This document shows, piece after piece, positions 9,187 to 19,895 of a DNA stretch of 64,000 nucleotides (the stretch's first letter is position 1; every line of letters begins with the position of its first letter). The DNA is taken from NCBI GenBank assembly GCA_030710605.1, contig CP092877.1, positions 5,505,730 through 5,569,729 on the forward strand. The letters are read 5' to 3'. Source of the DNA: Cordylochernes scorpioides (Eukaryota > Arthropoda > Arachnida > Pseudoscorpiones > Chernetidae). Position numbers and translations under genes: made by a program. The notes below the pieces were generated by a model. The model was given only the letters and a program-made list of their open reading frames with translations. It searched no databases and had not been told where the DNA came from.

Positions 9187-10382
9187 TTCAGGAAATTGAT
9201 TCCGAAAGTGGATACAAAATAATCGACGGCATCCTCTACCGCAAAAACTACGATCCCATGGGCAAACCTTGGCTCTTAGTAGTGCCCAAACAAATGAGGG
9301 TTGACATTTTAAGGGAAGCCCACGATGCACCAATGGCGGGACACCTGGGATTTGCAAAAACATACGACCGCGTTAGAAGAAAATATTTCTGGCCCGGCTT
9401 GCATAGATCTGTGCGACAATATGTGGCTCATTGTCGAGAATGTCAACGGCGAAAAGGTTCTACCGAACGTCCACCAGGACAACTTGTGCCAATTCCGCCG
9501 GTTGCACGACCTTTTCAGAAAATAGGGATAGATTTGTTAGGAAGATTCCCTACCTCGAACGATGGCAATAAATGGGCCGTGGTCGCGACAGACTATCTAA
9601 CAAGGTATGCAATGACCAAAGCCATACCAAATGGAAGTTCGGAAGAAGTTGGAAAATTTATAGTAGAAGACGTGATCCTTAAACATGGAGCCCCAAGAGA
9701 ATTGATTTCAGACCGAGGTCGAACGTTTATATCCCACACAATACGGGAGATCAACAACCTCTGTGGAACCGCACATCGCTTTACTTCTGCCTACCACCCC
9801 CAGACAAATGGCCTGACCGAGAGACTCAACAAGACACTTGGTGACATGCTGTCTATGTATGTTGACGTAGACCAAAGAAACTGGGACTCAGTTCTCCCTT
9901 ACGTAACTTTTGCCTATAACACCGCCAAACAGGAAACCACTGGGTTTAGCCCTTTCTATCTTGTACACGGACGCGATGTCGAGACCCCATTGGACACCAT
10001 CCTGACGTATAGAGAGGAAGCTAATCTGGAAGACTACGTGGAGTGTTTGGTAACAAATGCCGAGGACGCACGCCAGCTGGCCCGTTTGAACATTTTGAAG
10101 GCGCAAGAAAAAGACAAATCTCGATACGACAAAAGCCACAGACCTGTCCAGTACCGCGCGGGAGACCTTGTGTGGGTGTACACACCTGTGCGTAAACAAG
10201 GACTGTCGGAGAAGCTACATAAAAGATACTTCGGCCCCTATAAAGTTGTGAGACAACTATCTGAAGTAACTTATGAAGTAGAGGCCTTGGAGAGGAGACC
10301 CCGACAACGGAATATCAAAGACATCGTCCACGTCCTGCGGATGAAACCATACAGAAGCCCAGAAGAACAAACACAGGACTGA
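9084..10382 (+). CDS. pol: integrase
   Basis: Integrase joins the cDNA to the host genome. Real coding in this frame starts about 9180, after a one-base shift at an A7 run; the overlap 9084-9180 is a shadow of RNase H. The N-terminal zinc domain has the HHCC pattern within HDAPMAGHLGF and CRECQRRKG. The DDE core has Asp in KIGIDLLGRF, Asp in ISDRGRTF and Glu in NGLTERLNKTL. The C-terminal GPY/F module is visible as KRYFGPYKVVRQLSEVTYEV. There is no chromodomain. The frame ends at TGA 10380-10382, 64 bp before the 3' LTR. Confidence 0.95.
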   Translation: MPLKKSSPPNQRRQHTRIVFNYRHKKSDVQTKKIIQEIDSESGYKIIDGILYRKNYDPMGKPWLLVVPKQMRVDILREAHDAPMAGHLGFAKTYDRVRRKYFWPGLHRSVRQYVAHCRECQRRKGSTERPPGQLVPIPPVARPFQKIGIDLLGRFPTSNDGNKWAVVATDYLTRYAMTKAIPNGSSEEVGKFIVEDVILKHGAPRELISDRGRTFISHTIREINNLCGTAHRFTSAYHPQTNGLTERLNKTLGDMLSMYVDVDQRNWDSVLPYVTFAYNTAKQETTGFSPFYLVHGRDVETPLDTILTYREEANLEDYVECLVTNAEDARQLARLNILKAQEKDKSRYDKSHRPVQYRAGDLVWVYTPVRKQGLSEKLHKRYFGPYKVVRQLSEVTYEVEALERRPRQRNIKDIVHVLRMKPYRSPEEQTQD

Positions 10383-10407
10383 TCTCAGAGTGTAGATTTT
10401 TTTTTTT

Positions 10408-10446
10408 AAGCAGCGGGTCGCTGCTTATTTTTGAAAAAGGGAGTAA
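10408..10446 (+). other. 3' UTR hairpin and polypurine tract of the Ty3 element
   Basis: A perfect 7-bp hairpin, AAGCAGC-GGGTC-GCTGCTT, occupies 10408-10426 directly after a T run. It is followed at 10433-10446 by GAAAAAGGGAGTAA, which abuts the 3' LTR and is the expected polypurine tract that primes plus-strand DNA. The hairpin may be an RNA structure for export or packaging; that is inference. Confidence 0.75.
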
Positions 10447-10817
10447 TGTCATAAGCAAAAATGTACATAGCTTGTAACTGTAAATAATACATCGGCAGCT
10501 TGGCGAATGTTATGTACCTAAGCCCCGATAGGTGGCGCGCGCTGTCAGCTTGGCAAGTGTAATGTACCTAAGCTCCGATAGATGGCGGGCGCGCTAGGCG
10601 GGAAGTTTGTAAACAGTCGCCATCTTGAGGTGTGGAGCCGATCGCCAGCCGTTTGGGTCTCTGACATTACTTCCTTAATTTACCATTATTTTTATCCATT
10701 TAACTTAGTTTACCTCTATTTTCTTTTTATCCCTCAAACTTATAAACTATTTAAAGTCATCTAATAAATTATTATTTTATTCTACCCAAACGACTCGTCA
10801 CCTTCATTACTGTGACA
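10447..10817 (+). repeat. 3' LTR of the Ty3 element
   Basis: 371 bp, same ends as the 5' LTR and followed by the target duplication ATAT. It is close to identical with the 5' copy, including the internal 53-bp duplication. Confidence 0.95.
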
Positions 10818-10821
10818 ATAT

Positions 10822-10985
10822 GGATTATCAGACCTTACCCTGAATAATGGAGGGCCGGAAATAATTTAACACTAAATTATGGAACACACGTCAAAGCCAA
10901 AGAAGGAGCAGGAAACATTTCGATAAACTTCACCTGTGAACTGACAGCTATCTGCAACGTCCTTGATATATTTTGATGAAATAAT
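10822..10985 (+). pseudogene. LINE fragment, 3' piece (RNase H-like)
   Basis: Directly after the Ty3 target duplication, coding-like sequence resumes: one frame reads YGLSDLTLNNGGPEI, another KAKEGAGNISINFTCELTA, resembling the RNase H region of Jockey/CR1-class elements (acidic residue in CELTAI). It is best read as the continuation of the LINE interrupted at 5031. A frame change lies near 10880. Confidence 0.55.
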
Positions 10986-11460
10986 AGATTATAAAATTTA
11001 ATAATTATACGATGTCTTTAAATAGAGAGAGATTGAGGTTGTGTGAGAGAGAAAAACTACTTCATTATAACACGTATATATATCAGATTATTAAGAGAGG
11101 GCTTCAGAGCTTGAAACTTATTTATTATATCATCGACATATGAAGTTAAAAAAGGTTAATTATCAGAATTAATAAATAGGAGAGAGATGGAAATTTTAGT
11201 TTGAAAATAAAATGAAAATTTATGATACCCATTGAATAATATTCTCCATATATAATTATATATATTTATATAAGTTGATTGATTCAATCATTAAAATATA
11301 TTTATTGAAGGCTCTTTCGAATTTTTAAGTTAACAATCAAATAAATGCGTTTATGATATCGTAATCTAGAAGAGCTCTTTGTAAATACATTTTTAAATAT
11401 AAAATTCGGGAAAAAGAATTAACAATAATGAAATATTTTATTCTCTCAATTACATCTTTA
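10986..11460. other. AT-rich spacer
   Basis: Low-complexity AT-rich sequence with short GA-rich runs. No gene or terminal repeat was recognised. Confidence 0.4.
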
Positions 11461-11625
11461 TCTGCCCGCGGTGGGCTGCTCACAAACAGCCAATCAGGTG
11501 ACAACAAGGCCGTCTTCGATCGACGCCAGTTTATTGGCGTCGTGAATCACTTGGGCCGGAAATCTCCGGGAGCACGCGCGGTTTCCGGCGTGGTTACAGG
11601 GCCGGTGCCAGATACTATGACCACA
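11461..11625. promoter_or_regulatory. CpG-rich segment with CCAAT box and hairpin
   Basis: A sharp GC and CpG increase within AT-rich DNA. It contains CAGCCAATCAGG (an NF-Y type CCAAT box) and a hairpin with arms CGACGCCA / TGGCGTCG near 11520-11542. It ends in GGGCCGGTGCC, a motif that recurs as the core of the 36-bp minisatellite unit starting just downstream, so this segment probably seeded the array. Promoter function is inference. Confidence 0.35.
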
Positions 11626-12968
11626 CGGGCTGCTATATTGTCTACACTGCCCACACGGGCTGCAATATTGTCTACACTGCCCACACTGGCTGCTATATTG
11701 TCTACACTGTCCACACTGGCTGCTATATTGTCTACACTGCCCACACGGGTTGCTGTATTGTCTACACTGCCCACACGGGCTGCAATATTGTCTACACTGC
11801 CCACACTGGCTGCTGTATTGTCTACACTGCCCACACGGGCTGCAATATTGTCTACACTGCCCACACTGGCTGCTGTATTGTCTACACTGTCCACACGAGC
11901 TGCTATATTGTATACACTGCCCACACTGGCTGCTATATTGTCTACACTGTCCACACTGGCTGCTATATTTTCTATACTGCCCACACTGGCTGCTATATTG
12001 TTTACACTGCCCACACGGGCTGTTATATTGTTTACACTGCCCATACGGGCTGCTATATTGTCTACACTGTCCACACTGGCTGCTATATTTTCTATACTGC
12101 CCACACTGGCTGCTATATTGTCTACACTGCTCACACGGGCTGCTATATTGTCTACTGGGCCGGTGCCCATACGGGGTGCTATATTGTCTACACTGCCCAC
12201 ACGGGCTGCTATATTGTTTACACTGCCCACACGGGCTGTTATATTGTTTACACTGCCCATACGGGCTGCTATATTGTCTACACTGTCCACACTGGCTGCT
12301 ATATTTTCTATACTGCCCACACTGGCTGCTATATTGTCTACACTGCTCACACGGGCTGCTATATTGTCTACTGGGCCGGTGCCCATACGGGGTGCTATAT
12401 TGTCTACTGGGCCGGTGCCCATACGGGGTGCTATATTGTCTACTGGGCCGGTGCCCATACGGGGTGCTTTATTGTCTATACTGCCCATACGGGCTGCTAT
12501 ATTGTCTACACTGCCCATACGGGCTGCTATATTGTCTACACTGCCCACACGGGCTGCTATATTGTCTACTGGGCCGGTGCCCATACGGGGTGCTATATTG
12601 TCTACTGGGTCGGTGCCCATACGGGGTGCTATATTGTCTACTGGGCCGGTGCCCATACGGGGTGCTATATTGTCTACTGGGCCGGTGCCCATACGGGGTG
12701 CTATATTGTCTACTGGGCCGGTGCCCATACGGGGTGCTATATTGTCTACTGGGCCGGTGCCCATACGGGGTGCTATATTGTCTACTGGGCCGGTGCCCAT
12801 ACGGGGTGCTATATTGTCTACTGGGCCGGTGCCCATACGGGGCGATATAGTGTCTACTGGGCCGGTGCCCATACGGGGTGCTATATTGTCTACTGGGCCG
12901 GTGCCCATACGGGGTGCTATATTGTCTACTGGGCCGGTGCCCATACGGGGTGCTATATTGTCTACTGG
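11626..12968 (+). repeat. 1.3-kb minisatellite with two unit types (30 bp and 36 bp)
   Basis: About forty tandem units. Type A (30 bp) has core CACACGGGCTGCTATATT. Type B (36 bp) has core GGGCCGGTGCCCATACGG plus the same GCTATATTGTCTAC. Type A fills roughly 11626-12145; B and A blocks alternate to 12565; nearly pure B runs to 12968. A block of six A units plus one B unit (216 bp) starting at 12001 is repeated at 12217, a local higher-order duplication. All length changes are multiples of three, so several frames stay open on both strands (a 555-codon plus and a 503-codon minus frame among them). These are repeat-made and no start context, domain or codon bias supports a protein. Confidence 0.95.
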
Positions 12969-13399
12969 GGCTGCTTCATACACGGTTATGCAAACTTTAA
13001 AAATACTATATTCTAAAGGATATATAAACAATTGCCCGTGTGATATTAAAATCGACAATACTAGTAAAGTCCGTGAATTAGTATGTGAACAATAATTTTG
13101 CTATTTCAAAGCCAGTGGCTATTGGAATTAACATTCAATATTGCAGTCATGTTGTGATGTATCGATCATATACCTTCAATAATACTTAACTTTCCAAACA
13201 GAGTTATATATAACAAATTCCTTTCCTAATATCTTTTCCAAATGTACCCGATTCCTCATTATAAACCAAAGGCCGCATTCACACTAGAGATATACCATTA
13301 TTTTCTAACTCCACATAAATTTACGTCGTTGATTTATTGTCTACATATATCATATTATATATATGTTGTAATATATTTCAGTATGTAATATAATTATAG
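12969..13399. other. AT-rich spacer
   Basis: No gene, repeat boundary or RNA recognised after the end of the minisatellite. Confidence 0.4.
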
Positions 13400-13738
13400 T
13401 GTGACAGCCAGTTTGGCCATCATGTAATACAAAACGGAATAATGAAGCTTAATTGAGAGTCCACCCAGCCAGCGTTCAGATAGGAAAAAGGGTCTTCGAT
13501 CACACAGTCGGACTGACAAACATAGTCGGATAACAGACAGTTCCCCTCTGGCTCTGAAATAGACCAGACCCTCCTCGACCGGCGCCGGTCTCTCTCTCTT
13601 ACTGAGGAGACATCCAACATGCCTCGTTCTTTTGTGCTATCCCATGACGCCTGAAACCACTCTGACTATTGTGGCCACCACGACTGCATCTAACCAAACA
13701 TACCACTGTAGTCAGTAGACGAGGAAGCATACCACATA
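13400..13738 (+). repeat. LTR-like dispersed repeat R2, copy A
   Basis: A GC-richer block starting TGTGACAGCCAGTTTGGCC and ending near GCATACCACATA. A diverged copy in the opposite orientation lies at 61506-61822; both share the CAGTTTGGCC start, the GGCGCCGG core and the GCCTGAAACCACTCTGACTA part. Size, TG start and lack of coding fit a solo LTR, but no target duplication was confirmed. Confidence 0.6.
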
Positions 13739-13739
13739 T

Positions 13740-14920
13740 AGGTATATATATTTCATTCTGAAAATATTGGGGCTCATATAATGTGTTTTCTTTTTTCACA
13801 CGAACACGCATCTTCTGCTAAGACATTTGTTGTTATCTTAATACGAAAATATTATAATTTTATTTTACAATATTTTTGATACTTTTGCTCATATTTGCCT
13901 CTAAAACAAATGAACCAAATTGATGCTCCATGGCATAAAGGTATCCAGGAACTGCCCAAGGTCTAGACCACGTCGGATATTGCACCAACGTCAGATCTAA
14001 AATGGATCCAGTGTTACCTCAATGGATTTTTTTCCTATTATGACAGCATCTAGAGGTACATTCCAATTCAGAAATATATGGAAATTATCTTTACAAATTA
14101 CGCTTACAGGACATGCAACAATTATCCTGGTGTGGAACTAACCCCCATATTCTCATGCCCAGCAATGACCGTAGCCTTGCTGGAAATTGGCATGGACCCA
14201 GAGAGGTATCTTTACACACCCAAGATAGAGGACATTGCAACTGCTGTGATAGAAATGCATGGAGATATCTGAAGTTCTTCATTGGACACGACAACAACAA
14301 CAAATTACGTATAATAATAAACCTTTCATTTTCGAAATGTGCCCCGATCAATTTCTTTACTTCTTTATAAATATCAGTGAGAAAAATACGTAGATAATTG
14401 AATATTTGGTACTTAAGCTACTGCACACATCTTCAGAAAGCTATACAGTAGGTCATATTAATAATACTGTTGAATGACAAGAGTGCCGTTGTCAAATATT
14501 GAAATTGAACTATAAGTAAAGACGTGCCCCTTGGGTCCTCGAAAGAAATATACCCCACAAGGAACCTGTTCCAATGACAAGTTCCGCAACCTGAGAGGAT
14601 GCTAGTGGTTCCCAGAAGGCCCATTCGGAGCACTTCGTCTCATGGCTCTCAGATGTCTGTCATTGTTTGTTGATTGCAATGTCTTGTGCCCCACCTTTCT
14701 GATTGGTGTCTGGTTTAATATATTAATAAGGGTGATTAAACATTGTCAAATAGTGCAAATATTTGATACCAAACTTTAAAATGTGTGTCCTTTTGTCAAA
14801 TTTCATAGTTACGAGTGAAATAAGCACGTTTTTAATATAAATACTTGTTTTTGAATCGATTAGCATAAGGATTGGATTGTAATTTATAAAAGTAGGTGAA
14901 ATATTAGGTTGAAAAATAAT
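13740..14920. other. unassigned sequence with a small open frame
   Basis: A 64-codon frame at 14078-14272 (starting MEIIFTNYAYRTCNNYPG) has no recognised domain. The sequence 14420-14740 is of mixed composition without a recognised family. Nothing here can be assigned. Confidence 0.35.
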
Positions 14921-14929
14921 CCTAGTTTT

Positions 14930-15975
14930 TAGGCGGTAACTTTAAGATGCAATAACTCTCTTCAAACAATACTTTATTAACTTTATTAATCAAAATAGAA
15001 CCATTGGCATCTATGCCAACGGCAAACTAGCTAGGTTATTCCATTTCGATAAAATTCTGGAATTATAGATGCAATGAAGTCATTTAAAATCGTTTCAGCA
15101 TCGCCTTGATTTCTAAAGCATTTCTCTCTCAGGAATTTGATGAGGTTCCTGAATATTTGATAGTCAGTAGGTGTGTGTGTGTGAGGTTTGGTGAGTATGG
15201 TGGGGGATCAAGAGTTTCATAGCCCAGCTCATGTCACGTGATCATTTAGACGTGGTGTCTGGCGTTATCGTAGACAAGGATAGACTCTTTTCTGTTGACC
15301 AATCCGGGGCAGATGAGGCGAATATTTGGTGCATTTCTTCAATATGCTGACAATACCTCACCGCTGTGATTGTTTCACCAGGATTCTGGAAGCTGTGAGG
15401 AATCAAATCTTCTCTAGACAACAAAACAGTCACCATGATATTCTTTGGTTCAATTTGGACTTTGGAGAAGTGTTTCGGTCCAACCATTGCGCTGAACGTC
15501 GCCGGTTGTCATAGAGGATCCAATTTGGTGAAAATATGTGAAAATACGGTCGAGAAAAGGCTCATTCTTATTTCGTAGAGGTAGCGCCGAAAACACTTCA
15601 AAACGGTTATTTTTCTGATTTTCACTCAATTCTTATGGTACCCATCAACTTTCCTATTTGTTTCAAATGACGAACAACAGTAGAATGGTAAACGTTGAGC
15701 TCTTCACCTACTTTTCGTGTAGTTTTGTTTGTGTCCGCCTCGATTATTGACTCTAAATGGTCATCGTCAACCACCGATGGACATCCACGGTCCTCTTCAT
15801 CTCCAAGGCTGGTATGGTCGTTACGAAAGTTCTCGAACCACCTGCGCGTATTACGCTCTGAAATGGCACCCTTTCCCCACACGCAGATGATATTTCGAGT
15901 TGTTTCCGTAACGCTGCGGCCGAGTTTAAACTCATGAATCAAAATTATGCGGATTTCCTGATTTGTAAGCATTTT
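14930..15975 (-). pseudogene. mariner (DD34D, SETMAR-like) transposase, degenerate
   Basis: The minus strand starts near 15972 with MLTNQEIRIILIHEFKLG and reads through a helix-turn-helix region (SERNTRRWFENFRNDHTSL, then VYHSTVVRHLKQIGK) to about 15622. A gap or decay follows. 15487-15242 carries SREDLIPHSFQNPGETITA, the block before the second catalytic Asp. Farther on, about 15230-14990, PPYSPNLTHTHTPTDYQIF replaces the usual SPDL box, so the third catalytic Asp is Asn. KVLFEESYCILKL near 14950 resembles the C-terminus. Several frame changes; the element is inactive. Terminal repeats were not found. Confidence 0.8.
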
Positions 15976-16449
15976 AAATACAGTCTGATATCGCCGAAAT
16001 ATGTATATGCAATATAAAAATCAGTGGATATGAAGATAGTGCGAAAAACGTGCTTCATAGTGATATATGACTTGAAAAAAATGTTCAAATAAATTTGATG
16101 CAATAATCAAAGCTTGAAACTTGCTTCACTGAAATCGGTCTTAAATTTCGCCACGACCCAATGCTTATGATATATAATCATTGTAGTGTATTTGAATTTC
16201 GTTTATCTTTCTTTCTCGGACGAGCGCGAGCTCCAGCCCAAACGCTGATGCAATGTATTTTTCAACCGCCTCTGGATAATAGAGAAATTTTGAATTTTTA
16301 TGGAGATTCCCAAACCCTTCAAGATTCAATGGCATTGACTGAGAGCTAATCACCATCCAAAACTGCTGATGTTATCAGTACCCTTCCGGCGACGTAGAAG
16401 ACCATCCAACATTAGCCTGGACAGACAAGCCATCAGCGAGCTGGGATGA

Positions 16450-17810
16450 TCTCGTTGATCTGCCAATAGAAGGAGGATAACACTCGGCTTCACAAAAGAT
16501 GAGCACAGGAGGAAGAGGCCTTTCGACTCCGAGGCGGAAGGCCAGAAAGCCAAGAGGATCTACGTCCAGGCAGCGGATGCAAGGTCAACCCTCACTTAAC
16601 GCCCCATGCCGAAGTCCAAGGTACAAGAATGTACGACGACTCAGCAGAAGCAGGCGGCGTTCAGAGCCAGGTCGGCGGTGGAGAAGGTAGACCAATGTGT
16701 TCACCTTTAATTCTGCCCGGACTTCAGCCAGGCCCAGTACTTTCTGCCGCTGGAAGCGAAGCTGGGCAAGGTCTCTGTCTACCAGCTGACGATAAATGAG
16801 GGGCATATCCTGGTCTAACTCACCAACGTACAGCTTTCTGATAAACTCATCGAGGAGAGCCTCGACATCGATTATGCTACCCTGCATGCCTTCCCCCCTG
16901 AGAAAATGTGCCGAGCGTATTGTACTGGGCAATGACCTTTTCTTTGTGGAGGACGCTGATCTCATCGCAGCACTTCGTCCTTACGAAAGATGATTACCAT
17001 TGTCCAGAAGATGATGGAGTTGGGCGAATCCTGCTGGGATGATGCTCGTTGGGAAGATGTCACTACTCCGCGAGACGAAGTGAAGCTCTTCCCGATTCCT
17101 ACTCGGCTGGATGTCAAGTCCAAGGGAGTTGTCAACCACGTCTACGTGACATTCGACATCTGTGTTATAGGCAAGGTCACAATGTAATACTCCATCTACC
17201 TTCGAGCGAATGATTAACAATCTTCTGAAGGTCCTTATAAGGAAACCATTTGTCTGTGTAACATCGATGACATCATCGTGTTTTCAGAGGGTTTCAGAGC
17301 CTGTTTATACTTTAATTCGAAGATATGTAAGTTTTGTGCAAAACCTATCACCGTCCTTGTACATGAGGTGAGTGAGAATTCGTCTCGATCCAGAAAAAAT
17401 GTGAACAACCTGCGACTTCGCTACGTCAATGTCATTAGAAGAAGTGCGGAGATTATTTGATCAAAACCTAAAACCACTGTTTTATACAAAAGTATGTAGA
17501 CTATGTCTAAATTCTTGACTTTTTGAGGAAATTTGCAGCATTTTATTGAAACCAAGAAGAGCAGTGTGCATTTGAAGCTCTCGATTCGGCCTTAATTTCC
17601 AAACCTGCTCTTAGACATTTTGATTACTGTCCCCCAACAGAGGAATAGGAGTAGTCTTAGTTCAAAATCGAAATGGAAAGGAAATAGCCATTGCCTATGC
17701 ATATGTAACACTAAATAAGAGGGGTAGAAAATATTATTCTACTACTGAAAGAGAATGGCTTACCATCATTTTCAGACAAAGAGAGAGAATAGGATTTTTA
17801 CATTCTCTTT
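16450..17810 (+). pseudogene. Ty3-type gag-pol remnant
   Basis: Between 16500 and 17190 the plus strand has discontinuous coding-like pieces (LSDKLIEESLDIDYATLHAF; MITIVQKMMELGESCWDDAR) that may be a Gag-like region, but the family is unclear. From 17220 the pol origin is clear: NIDDIIVFSEGF (the YxDD-like catalytic box with Asn-Ile in front), LVHEVSE (thumb), LISKPALRHFDY, and then an RNase H piece with GVVLVQNRNGKEIAIAYA and STTEREW around 17640-17760. Many frame changes and deletions between motifs. No LTRs recognised. Confidence 0.65.
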
Positions 17811-17814
17811 AAAA

Positions 17815-19090
17815 TGAAATGAATAGGCGCTGCCCCGTGTATGTAGCGTAATGAGCGGCTGATATCACGAATATTCAACCTTCCAAGAAGAGACTCTGGT
17901 TCTTTCGGCGAATAAAGCTAGCCAGATTTTCCCGGGCAAACATTTCCGAATTGCCGCAGACTGCCAATTTACTCTATCACGTACATTCCACACCGCTGTA
18001 CACTCAATATTCAACTTTGCTGTGTCATAGGTCACAGAGGTATTCAAAGGAATGTAGTAGCAAGCCAAAGAGCTAAATCTTCTGAACCTTTAAACTTATA
18101 CACTGTCTTTCAAAATATTTGCAAAAATCGTTTTCCACAATATAAAATCTCAGATTATACAGAATCTATCGACAGACCCTAAAATTATAGATTAAACAAC
18201 CAGCAATCTCAGAAGATTCACAGCCACGCCAAGAATTTTGATCTCCATGCTTCCAAGAACATGAGTGCACTTCAACAACCATCCTAAATGGTCATGGCCA
18301 CACACAAGCATACTACACGAAATGTTGAAAGAGGATCTGAATTACCCAACTGCTATAATGAAGATCAAACAGTGGATCATATACCCTTTTCATCCGCTCA
18401 GCTTTCCGGTAACAAAGAATTCAAGCGACCAGTCTCATTTCAATTATAAATATCAATTTGGCATCAATTAAAAAAATCTCGCTAGAAATAAATTTGCTTG
18501 AAACTACCTGATATCTCGGACTTCCACAGACATAGAAAATACGAAACAAAAATATTTAAGTCTAACTGACAACACGATTAGTCAGAAAGAATTTTGAACA
18601 CCTAAAGAACCTGAATAAATTACATATATGTGGTAATTGTAAAAAGTAGTGGTAGTTGTGTGGTAAGAACGCACACAGGACCAAACACCCGCGAGAAGTA
18701 GACCTGAGAGGATAGAGAAAGCCCGAGGACCATCCTGGGAACCACCAGCGTGGAGTCGACCCCCGAGAGTAGTCTCCGGGGAAGAGGAGTGAGCGGGCAG
18801 CTCCCGGAAATGTTTGATTCTAGAAGGCTGAACAGATGGTCACCATAAGATTGTCTGACCAAGGAATTTTCCTGTCCTCATCCTCCCATCTTTATTTAAA
18901 TATTTCTAAATATCATGACAGATGCCTCTCCTTCCAAATAAGAATTTGTGCCGAATTTCTTTGTGTGAGGGTTGGAATATAATTTAGCCATTTACAATGT
19001 GTAGGGTAATATGTTACAGACTGTGGGTAGGACAATCATGGGCTATGTGCAATATGGATGCGTGCATGAGGACGTAAATCCACAGAGTCC
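17815..19090. other. unassigned intergenic sequence
   Basis: Mixed composition. 18640-18840 is locally GC-rich (a block with CCCGAGAGTAGTCTCCGGGG) and could be part of an LTR or UTR, but no partner copy or frame was recognised. Confidence 0.35.
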
Positions 19091-19340
19091 GTCCACGTGA
19101 CCCTCTATACGACTATAAAAGTCGCGGCGAGAAAGAGGTCGGGAAGAAGAGAGGACAGGGCATAGGCGCGCGGAGAGGAGAAGGAATCAGATCGGAGTTA
19201 GGTGTGCGACTGAAGGTGGATCAAGTGAAGCTAAAGTTTGAAGAAGTAAAGTTTAAAGAAGTGAAGCTAGAGCGATATTGTAGAATGAGTGAAGGAAACC
19301 AGTAGAAAGAGGCTGAAAAAAGGAGCAAATGTAGTCATCT
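19091..19340 (+). promoter_or_regulatory. TATA-containing, purine-rich promoter-like segment
   Basis: GACTATAAAAGTCGCGGCGA near 19110 is a strong TATA element. It is followed by about 200 bp of G/A-rich, CpG-containing sequence with G far exceeding C. This layout resembles the U3-R junction of an LTR or a host core promoter plus leader. No downstream reading frame of note is present. Confidence 0.35.
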
Positions 19341-19854
19341 CTGCAACATTTGTCAACAAAACGTGATGCTAATAGGAATTGAGACATTTTCAGAAATAAA
19401 TTAGAACGAAGAGGATTGGTTGAGGACACAAAAATAAATAAATAAAACAAATAATAGAACATGCGCGAGCGTGAAAAAAAAAGATACCTTTGAGTTCGAG
19501 TTAGATAAAAAAAAATTGCATTGCCTCTCAGAGATGAAGGTTCAAATACATGGAATGTGGGTGCACTGAAGCAATACTGAGAACACTCGTAAAAAATAAT
19601 AAATAAATGAAAGGAATGCAAGCGCGCTCTCTAGAGAGAGAATCGTTGGTTGATTTTGAAAAATGATAAATTGATGCAAGAGAAATCAAAAAGAATGGTG
19701 AGACGTGGTTTCAGAGATGAATGGAAAATTTGCGAGGTCTGGAAAAAGGCAATAAGAGAATAAAGAATTATAAGCTTGGATGATTGTAGCATGATGTCTC
19801 TGAAAATTGTCCTTTCTTGAAAATTAAAAATAAAATCTGTTCTTTTTATGAGAT

Positions 19855-19895
19855 ACTAGACGAATGACCCGGCTTCGCCCGAGAATTCCTCTGAG
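19855..19895 (-). repeat. Helentron-like 3' terminus, decayed
   Basis: ACTAGACGAATGACCCGG followed by CTTCGCCCGAG is a diverged version of the ACTAGCCGAATGACCCGGG terminus at 27618 and 48133. Reading on the minus strand it ends in CTAGT after a short GC hairpin, as in Helitron-type 3' ends. The matching 5' end may be the TATATATA-rich sequence near 20575-20590, which is not certain. Confidence 0.5.

Larger units (their letters stand above)
5032..10817 (+). mobile_element. Ty3/mdg4-class LTR retrotransposon, young, inserted in a LINE
   Basis: A 5.8-kb element has 5' and 3' LTRs (5032-5404 and 10447-10817) beginning TGTCATAA and ending TGTGACA. The 4-bp target duplication ATAT lies at 5028-5031 and 10818-10821. 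Order is gag, protease, RT, RNase H, integrase, so this is Ty3 (Metaviridae) and not copia order. No envelope-like frame is present between integrase and the 3' LTR. The LTRs differ by only four substitutions and two small indels, indicating recent insertion. The coding part is nevertheless broken: one frameshift and a 220-bp insertion in gag, and three frameshifts in pol, most at homopolymers. The primer-binding site right after the 5' LTR was not identified confidently. Confidence 0.95.

Noticed and set aside
10383..10446. Envelope gene downstream of integrase
   Set aside because: Only 64 bp separate the integrase stop from the 3' LTR.
11428..13095. 555-codon plus frame and 503-codon minus frame as protein genes
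   Set aside because: Both are by-products of repeat units whose lengths are multiples of three; variation between units changes residues in every frame and no domain is present.
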